The notes: a model not told the origin generated them from the letters alone. Positions 10,431 through 23,782 are shown, counted from the first letter of the stretch. The stretch is DNA of 64,000 nucleotides from Luzula sylvatica (GCA_946800325.1 OX326960.1:55884855-55948854), one strand, 5' to 3'. Numbers and translations: made by a program.

Positions 10431-13087
10431 AGCAACTTCAAGTGCATCACATAATATATATCCAACTTAATAAGCTTGAATAAATTTACATGTTCTGATG
10501 CATAATTTAAACGAGCAACTTCTGATTGCAGTATATTTATGGAAACCATGCTCAATGAAATAAATAAAAAAAATGATAATCCATATAAGTTAGTACACCG
10601 CTGTCCCATCATATAAGTTAATAATATATGGAAGTGTTGAATTGCAATTTCTGATTGCAAAATTAAAAGTAACTAAATAAATAATCTCACGAATAACAAC
10701 TTCGAGCATGATATTTTTTTTTATTTTTTTTCCATAAAAATGTAATTTATTCTGATAATTGCTACCTCAGGAGCAAATATGCCACATAATACCCGGAGAG
10801 TCATTTTCTTCATAATGTGAACTGAAAGTCTAAATTAAATAACCAAATTCACAATTAAAGTATCAAATTAATAATTTATTTTTAGCAAATGATATTCTCA
10901 AATGTTGCAAGAATTTGCCCACCTCCTTAATTTGCACCTATCTTTGAGCCTCCTCGTGAAGCCACATCATCATGTTTATCATGATTATTAACCATTAGAT
11001 TTGTGATGAGGATTCGTCATATGCATTAATATTATATTTGATCATTTAAGACATGCATTTTGTATGACTATTTTTAAGTATTAATTTGAACCATTAGATG
11101 TAGTGATGTGGTTTAATCTCAATCATTATTTTTTTGTTAGATTTTTTGAAGATCATATTTTGTGTAGTCATTTATGTGTCATTATTTTACACCATGTTTT
11201 AATCATTCTTAGAAAATCACACCATCCTAAATTAATGAAGTGGCATATTATTATTGGTTAAAATCACATTTGACCAAGTCTAATCAATTGTTTAACATTT
11301 CACATAAAATTACATGATCAAATGTGAATGCAATGGAATATGAAAAATTTATATTTGAAATACTAATGATTTAGTATGTAATATTATAAAACATACAACA
11401 TATATTAATATTATTTTAGAAATTTAATTTTATAAACCCATCAAATATAATCATTTTAATTTTCTCTTTATTTTGACATTCATATTAGTATAGTTCATAC
11501 ATACCGTTTTTCATAATTTTAATTTGTGAAGATATTATGTAAGAAAATACAATGCAAAAACATGCATATTTACATAATAGAATTTTAGCACCCAATTCCT
11601 ATCTCACATAAATCTCGCGAATGACTGATAATTGCTTATTTCCAACGAAATTGGCGAAAACTTCACCTAATCCACCTCTCGCCAGTTATGTTAGCACCCA
11701 ATTCCTATCTCACATAAATCTCTACGTCCAAGTTCTCTCTAAAAACTCTTGAAACTAGTAGTAGTACCAGGTACTCGTGGCCATTACTCATTATCAATTG
11801 AGCTTATTTTTTTAATGTTATATCTACTGAAACTTAGGCTTTGAGTGCATAGATCAGAATATTGTTTTTGGAGAAGGGAACCAAAATATTTGAGTATTTG
11901 GAAAAGGAACAAGAAAAGAAAAGAAAAGAAGAAGAAGAAAACGGAGAATAAATCGAAGGTAACATTATTTATCCATTTCGGTTTTATTAATCTTATGACA
12001 TTGTACTTATTATTTTCATGTATGTTTTGAATAATGTCGTTAATGAGGTACCCGACTTAAATAGTCAAGTGCTTGGGACTCGAGAGAATTTTTCGATCTA
12101 AAGACATCAAATGTTTGGCCACATATTGGTCAAGGCGGTTAAATTCCTTTTATATCAACTGATTTGGGGGGAGAAGGAAGCAACATGTCAAGTTCATTTG
12201 AATTTTTTTAATCTGTGACGATATGTTAAAGAGTTTCGTAGTATTTTTAATGATATATGATTTTGTAATGTTAATGGTTTCAAAGAAATTTAAGGTTGCA
12301 TTGGATAATTAGAAGTAATTGTTTGTTTATAAGTACTCCAGAGGTAATTGTATGCGCATAAGTAATGTGGGAATAATCATTTAAGAGTTATGTTTATTTT
12401 TAGACTTATGTGAGAATAATAATTTAAGATGTTTTGAACTAGGACAATGTTCATGTTGCTGAAATTGTAATGTTGTTTTTACACGATAGTAATGCATGAG
12501 GCTGAGAAGAATAATAATATGGTTTTTACACAATATCAATGCATGAGGCACAAAAGAATAGTAATGTTATTTTTACACGATAAGAACTTCTAAATTCTAA
12601 TTCAATGTAACTTTATATACAAAAATACAAGAACAACTATATATTAAAGCCTATCATGCATCATATATGCCAGTTTGGTTCAAGAACCTGACAAAATCAC
12701 CAAAATATTGAAAATCAAAGAAAACTCAGAATCACCAAAAATAATTAACCAAAAATCTTAAAAATATTAGAGAATTGGTTTTTAATTTTGTATAAATTAC
12801 CTAAAAAGTGAGATATGCAAAAGACTAAAATACACCCTAAATCCCTCTGCAATTCAAAACAAATAAAATTATTAAATAAACATTTACACACGAATGTTAA
12901 TAAACTCAAAAAAAATATATTATTTAATACCTGATGTAATTGCCAAGCAGTAGAGACTAGAGAGTTCACAACTTACATGTTTACAATGAAATAAAAGGCG
13001 AAATATTAATTGGTATTTCACAAGAGCCTTTCTTGATATCACAAGTGATAAATGCCATTGCACCTACAGTTTTACATAAAAGCCCAA
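10431..13087. other. AT-rich intergenic stretch of arm A
   Basis: No convincing gene. It contains a direct repeat of about 30 bp (TAGCACCCAATTCCTATCTC and following) at about 11587 and 11692, an A/G-rich run at 11905-11945, and repeated words around ACCATTAGAT at 10990-11110. Arm C stops matching at 11328; arm B continues to 13614. Confidence 0.5.
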
Positions 13088-13483
13088 TTATTTTTCCAAT
13101 ATTATGAAAGCAAATGCAATTCTTGAGTGTAAAATATCATAAAAAAGTAAGTGTACTAAGAGCTCCATACCAGCATGATTAACATTGCAATCGGTAAGAT
13201 ATCTCTTTAAGATACATGCATCTAGTAGAAACCCGAACGAGCCTTTTCTCACTTGTTGTGTTGTCAGATCAATTGTTGTCGGATATGGACACTCAATCAC
13301 AAGAAGGGATATTCCCTCACCAGTAACGCCTTCGCATTTGCTGATCCCAATTTCTTGAAGATACTTGCAATTTTGACTGATTGGTTCGAGGGATGAATCT
13401 GTGAGTTGTAAATCGTTTAGTTTTAAAATGTTTAAGGTCATTTCTGGCGAGCTTAGTTTAGACAGGAATGTTGAGGTTAATTC
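13088..13483 (-). pseudogene. F-box/LRR-repeat protein 3-like fragment, arm A
   Basis: The minus strand after a TTTGCAG splice-acceptor-like sequence encodes leucine-rich repeats (LSSPEMTLNILKLNDL, SLEPISQNCKYLQEIGISKC, GVTGEGISLLVIECPYPTTIDLT) close to plant F-box/LRR protein 3-type proteins, which are SCF substrate adaptors. About three further repeats expected between TTIDLT and TDCNVNHAGMELL are missing or scrambled, and no F-box or neighbouring exons are found. A captured gene fragment rather than a gene. It is duplicated in arm B and lies outside arm C. Confidence 0.75.
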
Positions 13484-13614
13484 CTGCAAATTTAAATCAC
13501 TAATTTCACGACACCATCCCCCGCCTAACTATGCCGCCTAAATCCATGGCAATCTGCCGGCTTTAGAGAAAAGGGAGGCGTAAGCAGTAAAGTTGGGCCC
13601 CACGAGAAGAAAGC

Positions 13615-14811
13615 TTGAAGTCGTCTCGCCGAGTTCACAGAGGTGAGGCTGGGAAGTCTGGGTGTGACAAGATATGGAGAAGGAATGGAGTCGTGGAGAA
13701 TGGCGACCGATCTGCAGGGGTTTTTTCTTCGATAGACTGAGTATTCTTATGTGGGTGAGTAATTAGATGGGACCCCCATCCAACTCAGACTTCGGTGGTT
13801 TAATTCCTGCACTGTATACTTTTCGAATATAAAAATGTCATGTATGGTCTAGCAGATTGTATTAAATGCTGTTAAATTTATTAGTTGATTAAATTATATG
13901 TAGTTATTTAGTACAAAACAATATTTTAAACAAAACAACATTTCACAATTACATCAATCCAAACATAAAAATTACAATTACAAAAATTTCAATAGATCCA
14001 AACATCAAATTATAGATTACAACTACAGGGGTTATACCCGCAGCAATCCTAATTCTTTTTGTATTTTCTAATACAACTATCCAAACAGCACTTAGTGGAA
14101 AAGTAGATTCAATGTCTTAACTTATGTTATTATGATTAAATAGAAACACCAAAATACAATAGTGGCTCTGACATACCATGGTCTAAACTTGAGAAAATAA
14201 TCTAATTTTAAAATAATACTCTATGATCTAACAATAAATATTTCTTGGTCTATCAGTAAATGATAACAATTTCTTTTAAACATGATCTAACAAGTTGTCT
14301 AACAGTACAAGATACCAATTGTTAATGAGTCTTAATTATGACATAAAATTCTAATTATAGAATAATCAACAAATTACAAATTAAATCAGAAATTCAAGAA
14401 CAAGAAAACTTTGCAGATATGTTATAAAACTTCAGGTTTCAAAATAACTAGTGCAAATAAAATCATCATAATTAAATTATGTAAAACTTCATGTTTCAGG
14501 CAAAAATCACAAGAAGACGATATAATTGTTCTTTTAAAAATGAAATTTCGGATTTCAATTGTTTTTCTTAGATAAAAATCCAAGTATGTCATAACATTGA
14601 AAAATTCCAATTATTAAAAAGAAATACATATCTACAAACTAGTAGAGAAATAAAATAATACCTTTGATTAGGATTTCGAAAACGTCGCATGATTGAAAGA
14701 TCTCGGTTAGTTAGAGTCTCGTGCTGATAACGTGTTATAAAATAAAGCATAAACAAGAAGAAGTGACAAGAGAGAAATTTTTCTATTCAATGGATCATCC
14801 AATACAATGAC
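13615..14811. other. Spacer between arms A and B, left half
   Basis: Not repeated in B or C. The first 150 bp are GC-richer (GTCGTCTCGCCGAG, GGGACCCCCATCC); the rest is AT-rich, with no gene recognised. With 25604-26274 it forms a spacer of about 1.9 kb between the inverted arms, into which the Athila element was inserted later. Confidence 0.7.
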
Positions 14812-14996
14812 TACTATGATGAGCGGGTTTTTGTCGTGTAAAATATCGTTGTGTTAAAAACCCCGAACAATCAACAAAATTTGTAATCTAAGTTTGTACA
14901 GTGGCAAATGTATAGATTCGTTCCACGGGGAGCAATTGCGTCAAAATTTGGATCAAAATGGATGAGAAATAACGAAGAAAAATTCACAGAAGATAG

Positions 14997-15336
14997 TCCG
15001 TTACAACGGAGTCAAGTTCCGTTACAACGGAACTTAGGGTTATGTTTAACGTGGAGATTTAAAAAGAACGTCCGTTACAACGGAGGAACTTCCGTTACAA
15101 CGGAAATAGGTAGTCCGTCGTAACGGATAGGGATAGCGTTATAACGGATTGGTTGATCCGTTACAACGGACCCGTATGTCCGTCACAACGCACTAATATG
15201 AGTGATATTGAATGCTTTTCCTTGCTAGTCCGTTACAACGGAAGTAAGTTGCGTTACAACGGAGTACCAACAGACTGAAAGTCAGGTACAAACCGAATGG
15301 TCCGTTACAACGCAATTTATGTTCCGTTACAACGGA
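14997..15336. repeat. Array of TCCGTT-NN-AACGGA dyads, Athila 3' LTR
   Basis: At least ten copies of a 14-bp dyad in about 340 bp: TCCGTTACAACGGA at 14997, 15018, 15071, 15091 and 15157, TCCGTCGTAACGGA at 15114, and variants in which one half-site is GCGTT or AACGCA. Spacing is irregular, so these are discrete sites rather than a satellite. The identical array lies at 24075-24414 in the 5' LTR. In element orientation it is in the U5/3' part of the LTR, downstream of the TATA box. Confidence 0.93.
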
Positions 15337-15981
15337 ACTTGTTATGGAATTCGGAATTGTAATTTGAATTTAGGATTGAATTGAGGGTTTGTTTTGAGAT
15401 TAAACTAAGGGGGATTTAGACTAAATTCAAGGCAGTAATTAAGAGTAAGAGATCAAGTAAACACATCAACAAAGATTCGATTCAAGTAACAAGGATTCAT
15501 TCAAGCAAACAAAGGATTCAAACAAGAACAAGATTCACACAAATCCAAGTAATTTTATGCTACAAGAAATGCAAGAAAGGAAGGAAAACACCTAGAGAGA
15601 TGAAGAGAGCTCCGAGTCTCGTCTTGAGTGCCTTCCTTGTTGTTCGAGTTGCTAGAGAGCTAGTCAATGCGCCCAACAATTTCCTTTCGTACCGATCCAC
15701 CCGTCAATAGAAGTGAGCTTCGTACCGGTTGGGTGAGCTCGAGATGTGCAAAGGTTGATTGAAAAGAAGCTTCCAACCAATCACGCCGAGAAAGCTCGAC
15801 TCTTCGCTTGTGAAAGTTCGAATGAAATAAGTTTCACCCTAATTCCACACTTTTCCTTAGTCGAAGTGTAAACCGATTCACCGAATGAAGTGAGCTTCTA
15901 TTCGGTGACCGATCTTCGAAAATTATCGTTCGTAGTTGCAATTCTTGCGCGTTCTTGAAAGTTTCTTGGACTTGCTTAAAC

Positions 15982-16081
<100 letters not shown>

Positions 16082-16544
16082 ATGGGCGTAAAAAGAGCGT
16101 ACCAAACTCGTGGCCCTTGTGGTCATATTTATAGCACTCATGGAGTCTTCTTATTGGCCACGAGTTGGTGGAGAGGATTGGGGGTAAGGAAGTAATTCCC
16201 ACCAAAGGTAGGTGGGCAGGATAAGGGCTAAGGGTTGAGTGGTTTTCGTGTAAACTTTTGTGTAAGTTTTCATCATGATAATTGTTTGCCTCCCGTCTCA
16301 TTCATGTACCGAATATATCGATGTAATATATCGTTTTTACTCCTCTTGACGTGTTGGAGACAACTACACTCTCCAAATTCCCAGAAATTCCTTCTAATTC
16401 CTGTGATTAAGCAGTAAAACACACTTAGTGAAGAAATATTCATGTTATCTCAAATATGATTAATAAAGTATATAGAATTGTTCTTCACAAGGGCTAAAAC
16501 CCCTAAATTAAGCATTAAATTTGTGCCTTATTTGCCTCACATCA

Positions 16545-16560
16545 AATACCCCCACACTTA
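16545..16560 (-). other. Polypurine tract of Athila
   Basis: Minus strand AAGTGTGGGGGTATT immediately before the 3' LTR: a purine-rich run where plus-strand DNA synthesis is primed. The non-autonomous relative has AAGTATGGGGGTATT in the same place. Confidence 0.85.
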
Positions 16561-17027
16561 AATCTTTGATCGTCCTCGATCAATTAGAGTATAAAAGTCA
16601 AACATAAGAGAGAATTGCATAAGATTTTGTTGAAGTTATATTGTTGGTTCAAAAACTAATTTCACGAATCAAATGGTTCACTCTCATTTCATCAAGTTCA
16701 ATAGTTATTTAGAATGATATTGGTCTTTTCATTATTAGATCTCCAAATTAGCTCGAAATTTCATAAGAGTTTTTTTTTTTTTCATGACACTCGATCTCAA
16801 GCGGTAAGAGCGACTTAAACGTTTTTACTTCGAATTGCTTCACTCCATAATCTCAAAAGAACTCAATTCGAAAGCTATTATCGGGCCAAAATTTCCCGTT
16901 TTGCTAGATGATCTTAAATACAAGTTATTCATTTTAAAACACGTTTGGTACATTGGTACAAAGTTCATACCCGTTTTCGATCAATTTTCCCGCTCATTCG
17001 TTTTCTTTTCTCTCTTTGGAAGTCTTT

Positions 17028-17095
17028 AACCGAAAGCCCCACTACACCGAAATGCAATGAGGTTACTCTCGGTGTTGTATTTTGACCTTCATCTT

Positions 17096-17127
<32 letters not shown>

Positions 17128-17225
17128 TATGAAGTCTTTAACCGGGAGCCTCACTACACCGAAATGCAATGAGGTTACTCTCGGTGTTGTCTTTTGACCT
17201 TCATTTTTTTTTTTTTTTTTTTTTT
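17028..17225. repeat. 95-bp tandem duplication with hairpin potential, Athila 3' region
   Basis: AGTCTTTAACCG, then CACTACACCGAAATGC, then CTCTCGGTGTTGT, then TTTTGACCTTCAT occurs twice in tandem, each copy followed by a long T run (17095-17129 and 17205-17227). Within each unit ACACCGA can pair with TCGGTGT to form a stem. On the element's transcript strand the T runs are A runs. Confidence 0.85.
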
Positions 17226-17707
17226 TTAAAACGAGCGGGTATATTTGATCTACTAACGGGTCCCCACAAACGGTCATTTCATAGTGCAATTGGTCATGTT
17301 TTAACTCTAGCAAAACGTACTTTAACGGCCACGCTAAGAACCTTACTCATAAGTCCCATATCAATTATGGGTTTGAAAATCGAGTTAAAACGTATCGCAT
17401 GAACCGCGCATTGATCAAGTGTCTCAAACTCGTGAAATTTGAAACAATAGGGCTGGAATCCCCGAATAGATCTCTTCAAAATCATAACCAAATCTTTTAA
17501 AATATTTTGCAAACTTTCAATTTTGAGAGCGAAATTCCGAGTTAGATGAAATTTTGTTTTAAAAACCAACAATTTAGTTCAATTCAGTGGAGAAAAATCT
17601 TTTTATGCATTTTATGCTTGACTTATTTATTATTGATGCTCAGGAAAAAAAAATAATGTTAAATATTCGAAAATTTTAATTAAAAGAAAAAACTTGCCAG
17701 AAACAAT

Positions 17708-18121
17708 TCCATTACAACGCAGTGTAAAGTCCGTTACAACGGACATTGAGGTCCGTTACAACGTACTAATTGCGTTATAACGGAGAACTATTCGTAGCTT
17801 AGTTTGAAAATTCTGAGTATGTCCGTTGCAACGGACATTGAGGTCCGTTACAACGCACATAGTTCTGGCAAATTTTGGGAATTACCGTTGCAACGCAATT
17901 TACTGTGTTTTTTTATGTCCGTTGCAACGCTATTTTTGGTCCGTTGTAACGCAATTGTATTCCGTCGTAACGGAGTACTAGCCGTAGAATGAGAATTGAA
18001 TTTAGAGGGCTCTCCGTTACAACGCAATACCATTCCGTTACAACGGAACTCTTGGCGCCAGTCAAATTTTTAAATTTCTGTACAGTCCGTTACAACGGAC
18101 ATTGAGGTCCGTTACAACGGA
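17708..18121. repeat. Second dyad array, Athila 3' non-coding region
   Basis: About a dozen copies of the same dyad lie between the gag-pol stop and the polypurine tract, for example TCCGTTACAACGGA at 18086 and 18107, with central dinucleotides AC, GC, GT and AT and half-sites alternating between AACGGA and AACGCA. The element therefore carries the motif at both ends of its internal transcript. Confidence 0.92.
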
Positions 18122-18358
18122 GTTGCTGGCCAGATCAAAAATTTTCAATTTTCCCTGATTTTTAAATTTTTAATTGGGCTCATACAGGTCAAAGATTGTA
18201 TGTTACCCCCCCACACTTAGAGATTACTTGTCCTCAAGTATAACAAATCGAAAATTCCTAAAAGAGGGATAATAGAGAGATACAACCTTTGATGCGTGGG
18301 CGTGCCTCCCTCGCTAGCGCTCTTGTTTAACGTCTTGAGCTCGACTTAGCCGAGCTCA

Positions 18359-21300
18359 TCATTGGGAGGTGTCGTCGGGTTCTAGAGCTTGCTCCTCCAT
18401 CCACCCGGTTTCGAAGTTTGCATGGTAATGCTTGAGTCGATGGCCGTTCACCTTGAACGTTTTGTTCATTTCCTCGCTTCGAATTTCAACAACCCCAAAT
18501 GTAGTCACATTGGTGACCACAAAAGGGCCGATCCATCGGGACCGAAGTTTTCCGGGGAAAAGTTTGAGACGAGAGTTGAATAACAACACTCTTTCCCCCA
18601 CATGAAAATCTTTCTTTTGAATCATTCGGTCATGAAATCTTTTGGCCCTTGCCTTGCACAAGCTCGAATTGTCGTAGGCCTCTTGCCGGAATTCGTCTAG
18701 CTCTAGTAATTGAAGCTTACGTGCCGATGCGTCCTTCGGGTAGTCGAGGGCAAATTGCTTGATCGCCCAAAAGGCCTTGTGCTCTAACTCGACCGGTAAA
18801 TGGCACGCCTTTCCGTACACGAGTTTGAAAGGAGTCATGCCTATTGGCGTTTTGAAAGCGGTACGGTACCCCCAAAGTGCGTCGCCGAGTCGAGTACTCC
18901 AATCCTTTCGTGTCGGGTTCACCACCTTCTCCAAAATAGACTTTATTTCTCGATTCGAAACCTCCGCTTGGCCGTTTGTTTGAGGATGATACGCGGTTGA
19001 GGTTCGATGGCTCACATGGTATTTCTCGAGGAGGCTTTGGAGATATCGATTGCAAAAATGAGAGCCTCGATCGCTTATAAGAACTCTTGGTATACCGAAT
19101 CGTTGAAAGATACTTTTCTTCAAGAAGTCCACCACCGTTTTCGAATCCGCATGCTTGGTTGGTACCGCCTCCACCCATTTTGTCACGTAATCTACACACA
19201 ACAAGATGTAAGTATAGCCAAAAGACGATGGAAACGGGCCCATGAAATCAATGCCCCAAACATCGAATGGTTCACACACATAGATTGAATTGAGGGGCAT
19301 TTGATTTCTACGGCTCAAGTTCCCCGTCTTTTGGCAATTTCCACAACCTTTCACAAAGTTCGCAACGTCTTTATGCAAGGTTGGCCAATAAAATCCACAT
19401 TCTTGTACCTTGTGTGTGGTACGTGCGATACCGAAATGTCCACCACATTGTAATGTATGACAAAAAGAAAGGATAGATTGTACCTCATTTTGGTGGACGC
19501 ATTTTCGAATTACTTGGTCGGTGCAAATTCGAAATAAGATCGGGTCTTCCCAAATGTAGAATCGAGCGTTGCTTTTCATCTTATCGCGTTGTGCCTTGGA
19601 GAAGCTCGGGGGAAAATTCTTCGTGACGATGTAGTTGGCTAGGTCGGCGTACCATGGCGCTTCGACTTGGGCCGCGAGAACGTGTTCCTCGGGAAATTCC
19701 TCGCGAATCGGAACGAGGTCTTCAATCTTTAATGGGAGCCGACTCAAATGATCCGCCACGAGATTCTCGCATCCCTTTTTGTCCTTGATCTCGATATCGA
19801 ATTCTTGAAGCAAAAGGATCCATCGAAGCAATCTCGGTTTGCACTCCTTCTTCTTCATCAAGTGCCTCAATGAGCCGTGGTCCGAGAAGACTATCACTTT
19901 CGTACCTAAAAGATAAGAACGAAATTTCTCCAATGCAAACACAATTGCGAGGAGTTCCTTTTCGGTGGTTGTGTAGTTCCGTTGGGCATTGTCAAGAGAC
20001 CTCGAGGCGTACGCGATGACGTGGGGGTCTTTTCCTTCTCTTTGGCCGAGTACTGCCCCCACACTCGTGTCACTAGCATCGCACATTATTTTGAATGGTA
20101 GCTTCCAATTTGGCGACTTGATGATTGGCGCGGAGCAAAGCTTCTCTTTCAAATCGTCGAAGGATCTCTTGCACTTTTCCCCGAACTCGAATTTCTCGTC
20201 TTTTTTCAATAGTTGGCACATTGGTTGGGCGAGCTTGGAGAAGTCTTTGATGAAGCGCCTATAGAATCCCGCATGGCCAAGAAAGGATCGCACGTCCTTC
20301 ACCGTCTTTGGATACGGAAGCGTCTTGATTACATCGATTTTCGCCTTGTCGACTTCCATTCCTTTCTCCGAGATTAAATGACCTAAAACAATTCCTTCGC
20401 TCACCATGAAGTGGCATTTCTCAAAATTCAAAACAAGGTTAGCTTCGATGCACTTTTCGAGTATTTGTGACAAGTGGCTTAAACATGATTCGAATGAGTC
20501 ACCAAATACCGAAAAGTCATCCATAAAGACTTCTATAAATTTTGAAATATAATCGGAGAAAATAGAAATCATACACCTTTGGAAGGTACCCGGAGCATTG
20601 CATAGCCCGAATGGCATGCGTCGGTACGCGAAGGTACCAAACGGGCACGTGAATGTGGTCTTCTCTTGATCTTCGGGTGCGACCGGTATTTGGAAATAGC
20701 CCGAAAATCCATCGAGGAAGCAATAGAACGGATTTCCCGCGAGTCTTTCTATCATTTGATCGATGAATGGAAGCGGGAAGTGGTCCTTTTTCGTCGCCTT
20801 ATTGAGTTTTCGGTAATCGATGCAAACTCGCCACCCGTTTTGAACTCGAGTCGGTACTTGATCGCCTTCATCGTTCTCAACTATCGTCATCCCCGTTTTC
20901 TTCGGCACTACGTGTATGGGCGAGACCCATTTCGAATCGGCGATGGGGTAGATTATTCCGGCGTCGAGTAGCTTGATCACCTCTTTCTTTACAACTTCCA
21001 TCATTGGCGGATTGAGCCGCCTTTGTGGTTCTCGCGAGGGCTTAGCATCGTCCTCGAGGATAATGCGGTGTGTGCACATGGAGGGACTAATGCCCGGAAT
21101 GTCCGCGAGTGTCCACCCGAATGCCTTCTTGTTCCGTTTTAGCACTTCAACGAGTTTCTCTTCTTGTTCCTTTGATAGACTCGAGGCAATTATCACCGGC
21201 AAGGTCTCCGCTTCATCGAGAAAAGCATACTTTAGTCCAATAGGTAATTTTTTTAATTCTAACCTTGGAGCTTGTTCGATTGAAGGTGGAGCTCTTTGCA

Positions 21301-23782
21301 TCGGGATTTCGAGGTCTCTTAGAAAGAGTGCTTGATCTATGCTTCGTTCTTCTTCCAACTCCGACTCGATTTCAAATGTAGGATTGTCACATCCTTCAAA
21401 TTCTTCGAACAAAGGGTTTGAGCTCCATTGAAAGTTTTCGAGAGAGCTATCCATGACTTCTTGTACACAATCGTCGACCACGTCCATAGCACTTAAGTTG
21501 AGTGTACCTACAATGGGTTCCTTTAGTTTGTCAAAAATATTGAATTTGATTACCTCATCATCGAACTCCATTGTGAGCTCTCCCACGTAAACATCGATTT
21601 TCGTGCGTGCCGTCTTTAGAAATGGCCGTCCAAGGAGAATTGGAGTTGAATCGCTATTCCCCTCATTCATATCCAAAACGTAGAAGTCCGCGGGAAATAG
21701 CAATCCATTCACGGTTACTATCACGTCTTCGATCACTCCAACCGGTCGAGTCGTGGACCGATCGGCCAATTGGATTACAACTTGAGTATCGTCGAGAGGG
21801 CCGAGATCTAGTGTTTTGAAAATCGAGAATGGCATTACATTTATTGAAGCGCCCAAATCAAGCATGCATTTTGGTAATTCATGTTGCCCGATTTTGCATG
21901 GAATGGCAAACATCCCCGGATCTTTGTGCTTTTGAGGGAGTCTCAAAATCGCCGAAACACTCTCCCCCACACTTATCAATTCATCTCCTTTTGTCTTTCT
22001 TTTATTCGTGCACAATGCCTTGAGGTATTTTGCCAAACGAGGCACTTCTTTGATTGCTTCGAGTAGAGGAATGTTTACCTCCACTTTCTTTAAGATGGCA
22101 AGCACGTCGTTGTTCGATTCGATTGGCTTTGGGAGACGACTCGGGAAAGGTGGTTTGACTTGAGTCGATTCGGTTTCTAGTTCTTGAGTTGGTAATGTCG
22201 CGGCTTGAGTCGGACTCTCTTTCGGTACCGGTACCTCGAGCTCCTTTTCTTCTTGTACCTCCTTGCTCTTCGAACTTTCGCCCACCTCTTTACTTCTTCG
22301 GAGCGATATTGCGTTCACATGCCTTTGCCCGGAAGGAGCCAAAGATTGAGATTGGAGTCGAGATGTACCTTGAGATTCGATTACGTTTACTCGAGTGGCA
22401 ATTTGATTGATTTGAGTCTCCAAGTTGCCCACATGGCGATTTGTGTTCGAGATCTCTTGTCTTACACTTGTCACATCTTGCTTCACAACTCCAATATCTT
22501 GCTTTATTGAGTCCATGTTTTTCTCGTTTTTGTCGATTTTTCCGTTCATTGATTGCATCATTGACATCATTCCTTCCATCATTTGCTTCATTTCTTGATT
22601 CGGGTCTTGAGTTGGAAACGATTTTTGAACCGCTTGAGTCGCATTTGGATGTTGGTACGTGGCCGGTTTTGCAACCGCTTGTCGGTATGGATCGGGTTGA
22701 GCATTGTTGGGATTCGACCAACTAAAGTTAGGATGGTTGCGGAGATTAGGGTTATACGAGTTCGAGGCGTCGAATTTCTTGTAAACGGCATTCGCATCTT
22801 CGATCACACTCGGGCACTCATCGGTGTGATGTGTATTTGCGAGGCAAACCCCACATGTTTTCGTTTCCTCCTTACCCAAAGCCTTCATGATGATCTCGAG
22901 CTTGTTGTTAAGCATGTCGACATTGAGGTCGCTACACGCATTAACTCGGTATTCAACATTCCTTCTTGATTGAGAATTGGTTGCCATTACTTCGAGTAGC
23001 TTCTTGATCTCTTCGAGATCTTTGTTCGCGATACTTCCTCCCGCGGATGCGTTGAGGAATTGACTCTCGGAGTATCCTAGCCCTTGTATAAATTGCTCGT
23101 ATAGGTAATGGATTGCGACATTGTGGCTTGGACATTCCTCCATCAAACGATTGAATCGATCGTAATACTCGTGGAGAGCTTCGTTTGGCTTTTGCGTGAT
23201 TGCTAGAAGTTCTCGCCTAATTGCCGCCAATCTCGAATGCGAGTAGTATTTCTCCTTGAAACGCCTAGCCACTTCATTGAAATAGAGGGGTCCTCGTAGG
23301 TTGTAGAACCAATCTTTCGGTCCTTCACCTAGTGAATAAGGGAAAATAAGAAGTAGAATATCGTTAAATGCTTCATAATTTGCATAGATGTTTAGTTGAA
23401 TTTTAAAATCTTTCAAATGCTTGTGTGGGTTTTCGGTTGCTTTGCCATGAAAGATGGGTAAAGAGCCAATGATGCTCGGATCGGCTTTAAAGTTCGGTAT
23501 ATTCGGCCTAATAAAATTGTAATTATCTTCTATGATATTTGGGGCCACTAATTCCTTTAATGTTTTCGGTCTTGGAATCCTAGTTTCATCATCCATGTTT
23601 GAATTTAAATGAGTAGAGAGAGAAGAAAAAGTTTGAGTTTGAAGTTGAGGTTCGTCTTGATCTTCTTGTGTCGGTTCCTTGCTCTTCTTAGAGCTCTTGT
23701 TCCTTCTTTCGATTTCCTTGACAAATGGAAGTAATTCGCCTTTTCGCGATCTTGTGTTGTGCATAAAGCTTTCTTCTTTCAC
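18359..23782 (-). CDS. Athila gag-pol polyprotein, 1807 aa, uninterrupted
   Basis: A single frame encodes capsid and polymerase. In order: retrotransposon gag domain (about 110-275, with [17 protein letters not shown] and LYEQFIQGL); zinc knuckle C-G-V-C..H..C (310-323); a coiled stretch (about 400-480); aspartic protease with the Athila-type active site [10 protein letters not shown] (639-648); reverse transcriptase with [10 protein letters not shown] and the catalytic FMDDFSVFG (MDD at 1087-1089); RNase H starting at DASD (1235); integrase with HHCC zinc finger (about 1447-1490) and the D-D-E core ([26 protein letters not shown]). No stop or frameshift occurs and every catalytic motif inspected is present. 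The start may be the first Met (23782) or Met7 (23764). The leader from the primer site is only about 90 bp. It is probably functional and could supply proteins in trans. Confidence 0.96.
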   Translation of the reverse strand: MKEESFMHNTRSRKGELLPFVKEIERRNKSSKKSKEPTQEDQDEPQLQTQTFSSLSTHLNSNMDDETRIPRPKTLKELVAPNIIEDNYNFIRPNIPNFKADPSIIGSLPIFHGKATENPHKHLKDFKIQLNIYANYEAFNDILLLIFPYSLGEGPKDWFYNLRGPLYFNEVARRFKEKYYSHSRLAAIRRELLAITQKPNEALHEYYDRFNRLMEECPSHNVAIHYLYEQFIQGLGYSESQFLNASAGGSIANKDLEEIKKLLEVMATNSQSRRNVEYRVNACSDLNVDMLNNKLEIIMKALGKEETKTCGVCLANTHHTDECPSVIEDANAVYKKFDASNSYNPNLRNHPNFSWSNPNNAQPDPYRQAVAKPATYQHPNATQAVQKSFPTQDPNQEMKQMMEGMMSMMQSMNGKIDKNEKNMDSIKQDIGVVKQDVTSVRQEISNTNRHVGNLETQINQIATRVNVIESQGTSRLQSQSLAPSGQRHVNAISLRRSKEVGESSKSKEVQEEKELEVPVPKESPTQAATLPTQELETESTQVKPPFPSRLPKPIESNNDVLAILKKVEVNIPLLEAIKEVPRLAKYLKALCTNKRKTKGDELISVGESVSAILRLPQKHKDPGMFAIPCKIGQHELPKCMLDLGASINVMPFSIFKTLDLGPLDDTQVVIQLADRSTTRPVGVIEDVIVTVNGLLFPADFYVLDMNEGNSDSTPILLGRPFLKTARTKIDVYVGELTMEFDDEVIKFNIFDKLKEPIVGTLNLSAMDVVDDCVQEVMDSSLENFQWSSNPLFEEFEGCDNPTFEIESELEEERSIDQALFLRDLEIPMQRAPPSIEQAPRLELKKLPIGLKYAFLDEAETLPVIIASSLSKEQEEKLVEVLKRNKKAFGWTLADIPGISPSMCTHRIILEDDAKPSREPQRRLNPPMMEVVKKEVIKLLDAGIIYPIADSKWVSPIHVVPKKTGMTIVENDEGDQVPTRVQNGWRVCIDYRKLNKATKKDHFPLPFIDQMIERLAGNPFYCFLDGFSGYFQIPVAPEDQEKTTFTCPFGTFAYRRMPFGLCNAPGTFQRCMISIFSDYISKFIEVFMDDFSVFGDSFESCLSHLSQILEKCIEANLVLNFEKCHFMVSEGIVLGHLISEKGMEVDKAKIDVIKTLPYPKTVKDVRSFLGHAGFYRRFIKDFSKLAQPMCQLLKKDEKFEFGEKCKRSFDDLKEKLCSAPIIKSPNWKLPFKIMCDASDTSVGAVLGQREGKDPHVIAYASRSLDNAQRNYTTTEKELLAIVFALEKFRSYLLGTKVIVFSDHGSLRHLMKKKECKPRLLRWILLLQEFDIEIKDKKGCENLVADHLSRLPLKIEDLVPIREEFPEEHVLAAQVEAPWYADLANYIVTKNFPPSFSKAQRDKMKSNARFYIWEDPILFRICTDQVIRKCVHQNEVQSILSFCHTLQCGGHFGIARTTHKVQECGFYWPTLHKDVANFVKGCGNCQKTGNLSRRNQMPLNSIYVCEPFDVWGIDFMGPFPSSFGYTYILLCVDYVTKWVEAVPTKHADSKTVVDFLKKSIFQRFGIPRVLISDRGSHFCNRYLQSLLEKYHVSHRTSTAYHPQTNGQAEVSNREIKSILEKVVNPTRKDWSTRLGDALWGYRTAFKTPIGMTPFKLVYGKACHLPVELEHKAFWAIKQFALDYPKDASARKLQLLELDEFRQEAYDNSSLCKARAKRFHDRMIQKKDFHVGERVLLFNSRLKLFPGKLRSRWIGPFVVTNVTTFGVVEIRSEEMNKTFKVNGHRLKHYHANFETGWMEEQALEPDDTSQ

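Larger units (their letters stand above)
3867..13614 (+). repeat. Duplicated segment, arm A (reference orientation)
   Basis: This segment recurs twice. 5326-13614 is repeated in inverted orientation at 26275-36712 (arm B, interrupted by a LINE), and 3867-11328 is repeated directly at 37875-45250 (arm C). It carries the LINE tail, a GAGC-rich block, an AT-rich stretch, the kinase gene, an LTR remnant and (A and B only) an F-box/LRR fragment. Homology to B stops sharply after AGAAGAAAGC at 13614. Kinase exons 1-9 translate identically in all three arms, so the duplication is recent on an evolutionary scale, although each arm has private indels. Confidence 0.95.
16561..18358 (-). other. Athila 3' non-coding region
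   Basis: About 1.8 kb between the gag-pol stop and the polypurine tract with no credible frame. It contains the tandem duplication and the second dyad array. Parts of it (AGAGCGCTAGCGAGGGAGGC and the CACGCATCAAAGGTTG block near 18280-18340) are conserved in the non-autonomous element near 49060-49230. Confidence 0.8.

Noticed and set aside
14997..15336. Possible CRISPR-like array
   Set aside because: Repeats are 14-bp dyads with irregular, non-unique spacing in a plant LTR; there are no uniform spacers and no cas genes.
16561..18358. Env-like gene expected in some Athila elements
   Set aside because: No frame longer than about 92 codons and no signal or membrane segment in the 3' region on the coding strand.
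18717..23135. Numerous plus- and minus-strand frames overlapping the Athila gag-pol
   Set aside because: All lie within the 1807-codon frame and show no domain; they are shadows of its codon composition.
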